Below, one piece after another: positions 12,201 through 19,712 of a DNA stretch of 64,000 bases. Source of the stretch: Schistosoma haematobium. Taxonomy: Eukaryota > Platyhelminthes > Trematoda > Strigeidida > Schistosomatidae. Numbering within the stretch: the first letter of the stretch is position 1; every line of letters begins with the position of its first letter. The position numbers and the translations under genes are program-made. Under the pieces are notes generated by a model. The model did not search any database and was not told the origin of the DNA. It worked only from the letters and a program-made list of their open reading frames with translations. The stretch lies in NCBI RefSeq assembly GCF_000699445.3, contig NC_067199.1:36440902-36504901 (forward strand), in the 5' to 3' direction.

Positions 12201-15200
12201 CCTCTGGAAATTTCACAAGTATCCCTTATCTTTACCTGAAGATCTTTTTGTCAAGCTGAACAAAGATATTTTACGAAATAGGATTTATCAGACGCCTATT
12301 GACAAATCCCAGTAACTAATGAAAGTTAAGATCTCCTCATGATCAATACACACAAGGATGTGTCCCAATATAACCGACTGCTCTTTGAAGTTGAAACGGA
12401 ACCCCAGCTTACAGGATATTCCAGGAGCCGCACCTTGTTTAGTTGAGATCATAATCATAGGAGCAGACAAAATAGACTCGTGGAGAAGTGTGACTTTTAT
12501 ATGTAGCAGGAGCGACATCTCGGTTTCATAATAGATAGACGACTAGATCCAGAGAATACCCTTTCATTGAAAGCTATGTTCAGACCTACGAATGTCTCCA
12601 CACTACGATCTTTTTTGGAAGTAGTTAGCCATTATGGACCCTTTTTACCGAACCTTCATCGCTTACTTCTATATTAAATAACATTCTGGCGAAGAAATGA
12701 GATCGGTCTACAAATTGTCTAGCTACTTATGAGAAAATTAAGAAACTACTAGTCTCGGATCTGTTAATCAGTCAGTAACAACGTAGAACTTCGTACGTAT
12801 GTATGTCAGTTCCAGTTGCCACACCACATTAGCACGGAGATGCAGTTGTCGATTCAAATTCCGTAGTGGTAGAGGTAATAAGAGTATAAGCAGTAATCGG
12901 AAACATTAGGGGACATGAAGAATCCAGGAGATTAGAATTTGGGAGAACATAAAGAGTAAATGCACTTACGCCATTGCAAACGATTTTGAGCCATGTCATT
13001 CAAGGTCTCTAACCACCGGTTGCTATCGTCTCGCGGATGCCAACCAGGTAGTCTACACCTACCAACATGGCTCAGTCCACTTGTCAGTGACTTCATGGAT
13101 TTGTGCCATGTTTTGGTCTGGCCTCCCCTAGCTTTCTTCCAACCTACTCCTACACCACAAAACATCGCACGTCGGGGCGGTCGGTGGTTGGGCATACGTA
13201 ACACGTGTCCCAGCCATCTCAACTGATAAGTCTTACTACTTCATCAATTGATTTACCATCCTTACCTAGTACCTATTTCCTAACAACTATATTACTTGCT
13301 CGGTGGTCCCAGGATATACGAGCAATGTTTCAAAGACACATATGATCGAATACTAGTAACCTACGGATATCCTCTACTCTTACCGGCCATATTTCACTGC
13401 CATAAAGTAGGATGGAACGAACTGCTGCGCAGTGAACATGTCCTTTGATTGATAGACGGATATCTCGTCTACGCCATAAATGACGCAAAAGCTAGTCGAG
13501 CCTTCTGTATCCGTGCTGAGATTTCGTCACACACCAGACCACAAGGGCTGATGAGACTTCCAAGATAAGTGAAGTGGTCGACACACTCAACTAGTTCACT
13601 TCCTATCACTAGTTCGGGTGTTGATGCAACCCAATCCTGAAGCAACATTTTGCATTTCGAGGGGGAGAATCGCATCCCGAACATGCTTGCATTGTTGCTT
13701 AGAGTGGTCAGAAGACTCTGCATTTTGTCATCGTCTTCACCAAATAGAACTATGTCATCAGCATATTCTAATTCAACAAGTAAATCTCCTGGTAGAAGTT
13801 CAACCCCTGGAAATTTAGATGAGGAAAGTGTTATCTCCAGAAGCACGTCAACGACAAAGTTAAACAAGAATGGAGAGAGTGGACAGCCCTGACGAACACC
13901 ACTTGAGGTAATGAATCTGTTAATAACGCATTACGATCCATCCTTACCTATTGTACTAGCATCAGATGCTTTGAACTACGGCGTTGGAGCAATTATTTCT
14001 CACTTCACATCAGATAGGTCTAAGAAGGGAATATTACACGCGGCTAGATCTTTAACTACAGCGGAACGTTACCACAGTCAGATCGAAAAGGAAGCACTGT
14101 CAATTATCTTCGCTGTAAAAAAGATTCACACGATGACTTTTGGATTTCAGTTCACTCTCTTAACTGACCATAAATCACTGCTGGCTATATTTGGGTCGAA
14201 GAAAGGGATTTCAGTATATACAGCAGACAGACTGCAACGTTGGAGGACCACTCTCTTGGGTTAGGACTTCAAAACGAAGTTCCAACTCACTTCTGATTTC
14301 GGACAAGCTGACGCCTTGTCTAGGCTTATGGGTTCACAAGTGAAACATTAATTAGGCACTCCGGTGGCAGCAATTTAGACGAGATCTGAAGTTGGAAGAC
14401 GCAGTTGATGGTCTACTAGTTATTTTCAAAGCCGTTCAGGAAGCTACGGAAGATAGTGAAATTTAGGAGACGTTAGGAATTATCTTCTCACCAAATGATC
14501 AAATCGTCGTTTTCAAAAAGAACTGCTACAATGTTTTCACCAGTGGAACTAACTTATGATTGTCGATTCACGTATAATGCTCGGTGACAGAATCGTCGTT
14601 TCAAAAAGATTGCTCCAAAAGGTTCTGAAACAATTCCACAGCGGCCATCCTGGCATCAATACGATGAGATCGTTGGCTCGAAGCTATGTTTACTGATCTA
14701 AAATGGGTTAAGATATCAAAAGTAGATGACACAAATGTTCATCATGACTACAAGCAGCCAAAAATTTAAATAAATGTAGACCACAACAATGGACAAAGCC
14801 TAATAGTACCTGGGAGAAGCTCCATGTAGATTTTCCTGGCTCTGTATGAGGAAAAATGACTTTAATCATAGTGGATGCGCTCACAAGGTGGCCACAAATC
14901 TATTCTATGGTAAACTGTACAGCCAGTAAAACAATCAGCAAGTTATCTGAATTGTTTACCAGTCTCAGAGTTTCAGAGACCTTCGTAACTGACAATGACT
15001 CACAATTCACTTCAGAATAATTGAAGCACTTCTGCAGTATTAGTGGTATAACGCATGTACGCTCTTCACCCGATCACCTTCAATCGAACGGACAGGCGGA
15101 ACACATTGTCGACACATTTAAAAAAACATTACTGAAATGGGGAAGCGAGGGGACAAGTTAAGAAATTCTTAACAACTTACAGAACTATATCCAACTCTAC

Positions 15201-17035
15201 TCTCCCAGACGGAAATTCCTATGCTAAATTTATGTTTGGAAGTATTTGAAAACCTGAGAGCAATTCTATACATCTCTTTCACTTACCCATCATTTTAATA
15301 GTTGAATGTTTGAAGCCTACTTATGCTTACACGATTTCGAAACATACACACAACCACTAATATTTGTTATAAATAACGTTGTAATGTTATAATAAAAATT
15401 GAAAATGCTTAAATCAGTTTGTAAAGCCTAGCATAAAGTTTACTCAAAAATTCAGTATGTCTGTAATAGATTTGATCAATGTCGATTTAATGTATTTTTA
15501 TCTTCAGTATTATTAATTCGACGATCTTGATCACTCTTGAAGTATGATCACTTATCTAGATGAATTAACGTTATGGTAGATTTAACTTATTATGTGACTG
15601 CTTGTAGAAATGTTTAAAAAGCAAGCTACAGAATCCAAGTCCTATTGTGTAAGGACTTGACATAACGCTCTTTACTATCTACTGACTGATTATCGTAAAT
15701 AATTTGTTATACTGAGGTTTCTACGGTAAAAAAAGGCATAATCTTCATGTCTCTAACTATGACACAAAATGACACGCACATGTAAATACTGATACTCTCA
15801 TACTACTACCACTCTGATATTTGTTTAGATAATTTCATCTTTATGTACTGCTGTTATATAACAACTCGAACTGATGTGTGTTGCGCATTTCTGACTGTTA
15901 TTTTCTATAAACTGTATTCCTAAAGTCTTAAACCATTATATGTTCACAGATTTAAATTCACCAAAGAACATACAAACTTAGTTTCTATGTAAAACTATTG
16001 ATGTTAGGATGCTTTATACATACAATATTTACTAATTATGTTTGGTATATTTACTTTTATTCAAGTGTGAATTACTCAAAAGAACTACTTCTGATTCTGA
16101 GAATAGAATCAAACGTTTACAAATAGAAAATGAAGAAATTCATCATCACTTAACAGATGCACGAAATCTATGTGATAATTTAGAACGTCAAAAAAATTCA
16201 TTGCAACATCAATATACTATCAGTAGTTTTGAAATGAATCAAACTAAAGCAAATTTAGTTGAAACAGAACGAGAATTAGTGGAACTTCGCAAACAAGTAT
16301 ACTTTATATGTTGATTAATTAAATTACCCAAGTATTTTCCAATTTTTTCATCAATTAAAATGATTCGAATTTTTATTAATAATCTTATCCAAATGCAATA
16401 AATCTATGTACAATTCGTATTTGCATGAGTGATAAACTAAGATTTCTTGATAGAAGTCTGTAGTTGTATACTGTTAGCTGCATTCACCACAATTTAATCC
16501 AAGTTAGAGTACCATTGAAAACCACTGATTACTGGATATTTGTTTAGTTCTGGTACGAGACCCCTGAACAGTGATCATCCACGATCCAATCAGGGATCGA
16601 ACAAAAGACCTTTAAGTTTCACGATGAGTACTTAAACACTAAAGCACATGGTCTTCACCTAAGTCATGACTGGTTAAGTTTAGGTGTTTCAGATATGAGT
16701 GGAACTGTTATCCCATATGACCTTAGATAACTGTCACACTATATCGCCGATTGATTGAATTTAGACTTTTACCATTGGTATTCAGTCTTGATTTAATGAA
16801 ATTATAGAATTAAACTAGTATTATAAATGTTGAAAATATTTCCAAAGTATTTTAGTTATGAAAGAAGTTCTAATTTTCAAATAATAAATAACTCATGATA
16901 GAAGTAGGATAGATTTTAGTATCCGTTCACGTTCGATATTCAATTAGCTAAAATTAATCTATTTTCAAGCTCATCACTCAAGTTGTAAACGATGATGCAA
17001 ATCGGCTTCCAAGAAATTTAGGTTTTGCCAATCAT

Positions 17036-17079
<44 letters not shown>

Positions 17080-17752
17080 AATGTTTTGTTAAACCTGTAT
17101 TCTAATAGTGAGTGCAGTTGATGGATTGTAACGCATATATTGTAGAACTATCTAACGCTGTTATCTCCTTTTATTAAACTTATATATATGTTCATTTGAC
17201 AGCTCTTAAATAGGAAAACATAACCGTTATTAACATTTCAATAATGTAAATAATCATTTAGAAGAATGAATTCACATGTACACCTTGATGGAAATGGACT
17301 GTATTAAAATCATCACTAATAAATAATTTCAAATTCTCCATCGTAGCTACAAAATCATCGTAGTACATTTCAATTTCTTTTTCATCTAAACGCTTTACCT
17401 TACAATATTCAATATACCTTATCGGCTTCATTATGTTATATATTACAAATAGTACATCTAAGAGGAGGTTTAGTTGACCTTTTTGTAGATGAAATCTACA
17501 TATTTTCTTCAGATAAAATTCATATTGTTTATCTTAACTTGGTTTCTGTTTCGAATGATATCCTCTGCTTTTTTAACAATTAAAACTGATATTGTTGTAT
17601 AAAACTTACGTTCCCAGAACTTTTTATAGATGTAATCGCATTGTCTATTTCTTCTAGGTTGATCGAGAACGTGAAGCTATGAAAAGCTTTGAGTTTGTTT
17701 TAGGATCAAGTCGTGAAGCTGAACACACAGCCCACCTTGAACTGAAAGTAAG

Positions 17753-17808
<56 letters not shown>

Positions 17809-19679
17809 CACTGATTATTTTATTCAATTATCTTACTCATTAAAATATCAGCAGTACATACGTATTACAATCGAGAAAACGTTTTACGTGTTGGACTACT
17901 TTTTACAAGCGACATTATAATATTTTATCCTCGCTTATCACTAGGTGATGAATGTTAAATTATTGATCTTTTTCGTATTTGTTATATTTTGTTCAGTCTT
18001 TGTTTCATTTTTTATCACATTTCAGGAATGCCATGCTGAATTGTCTTCTTTACGTGAACGTTTAGCTACAACAGAAGCAAAACTTTTAGACTCTGAATCT
18101 GAAGCTAAAACATTACAGAGACAATTACTATCACTTCAAGAAACATCTCAAAATCATCGTTCTCCTTCAATAAAAGTTCAAAAGTTTCTACATTCATCAT
18201 CAGATACATATGATCAAAAACATCTAGAAAGTGATATATTTAATGGTAGTATGAGTCCAAACATTGATCCACTGCCTAGTCCTATATCATCTATTGAATT
18301 ACCTACTGATTACTCAACAAAAGGAGCATTATCTTCACCGGTTCCATGCCTAACGTACGTTTTTGTCCATTTATGAATATATTTATAATAAAACATTTCT
18401 GGAATGTTTCTGAGTAAGTGGTGCTACTACTCCAAAATGACAAAAGGTTTTGTCAGATGATTAGAGGTATTTGCATCTAGGTTTCATTTTAGTTTATACT
18501 TGTCAATAAGCCACACCTTCGATCTTAAGGGAACCGATAATTTTTTATGGGATTCCAACCCGTATCACCTAGCATCATAGTTTGAGAATTTAGCAATAAG
18601 TTATTCGGTCTATGACTAACCTGTAAAACTTACATACTGACAGTGGATTGATTACCCACTGTTGACCAAATGTCTTCTTGGTCTAGTCAACGCTAAGTGT
18701 TGATCTAATTCTATCGAAAAAGTTGCAATGTTGTGACATCGGATATATCATGTTTTGATGATAAGCATTTGGAAGGAGAAAACTGGACACTGCGAAAACC
18801 TAGGTTTCGTGTTAGTTATCACTCATCGAAAATGTGTATCAAAGATTATGAACACAAGAATATTTACTGTTAGTATCCTTAAGATATGTTACTTTATGAC
18901 TGTGTACTGATAATCTATTGAGTAGTGTAATATGTTTATCCATATTCTTCTTTTAGATATGTTATCTTACTCATAAAAGCATACTTGGGCACATCAGACT
19001 ACTTATCTCTCCTCAACTTATTTAACTAGTAGATAACTAATATATACAAGAAATTTCAGAGTATTACTGACTAATATTTGAAGCGTTTTATTGTCAGTAA
19101 AAAACAAAAAACAGATTCTTGGATTTTACTGGGACCTTTGAGTTCATGACGTAATTTACAGGAAAGCAGTTTTATGATATCTCTAGCCTAGCTCTCTCTA
19201 TAATCAGATTCTAATCAGTTCCCTTATTTGCGAATTGATGCATCGACCAATTAAACAACAATCAAAACTTTAAAGCTTCTGCTACCAAAAATGCCACTCA
19301 AAATTGTTGGAAGAAAAATGTGTTATTTTAAAATTTCCATTTGTTCTATCTCCCATACATTTTAGCCTTGTCGATTACTCACGTGTACTCTTGAACGTGT
19401 CTTATACAATGTGTCTATTCAATTAGTGTATTTACTACTGAGTCACCTTGTTATTCTCTGAGTCAGTGTTTTGCCGAACCATAATGGTTTATGCATTCGC
19501 GTTGTATCTTTCATTGCTTATCTGTTGTTCAAATGATACCATTGTAGTAGTGGGCTGACATCAATTGCACGGCGGTTGTGATTGCCCACTACCCATTTTT
19601 CTTTTCGACGAAATCATTTACTCAAGCCTTTACATTTAATAAACCTTAAAAAGTTTTACTAATACGTATGGGATTATCA

Positions 19680-19712
<33 letters not shown>

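Larger units (their letters stand above)
12769..13914 (-). mobile_element. 5'-truncated RTE-like LINE inserted in the old Gypsy copy
   Basis: Flanked by a 10-bp duplication ATCTGTTAAT (12759-12768 and 13915-13924). On the minus strand it begins within RT ([16 protein letters not shown]), continues through [16 protein letters not shown] (catalytic YADD) and TYLGSLISP, and ends in [11 protein letters not shown] and [11 protein letters not shown]. The 3' end carries short CTGA-type repeats, as usual for RTE-clade elements. Frameshifted between 13222 and 13469. Most like the schistosome SR2-type LINEs, though the clade is inferred from motifs only. Confidence 0.85.
12020..15260 (+). pseudogene. 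Old, decayed Ty3/Gypsy pol, split by an RTE insertion
   Basis: RT from 12033 ([16 protein letters not shown], then [13 protein letters not shown]) decays by stops and frameshifts. After the LINE insertion (12769-13914) it resumes with a 117-codon stretch (13911-14264: [16 protein letters not shown], then [16 protein letters not shown]), RNase H, then integrase to about 15250 ([17 protein letters not shown]). Related to, but clearly older than, the composite at 2616-10574. It keeps about 12 codons of integrase that the composite has lost. It lies in intron 3 of the coiled-coil gene. No LTR recognised. Confidence 0.8.
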
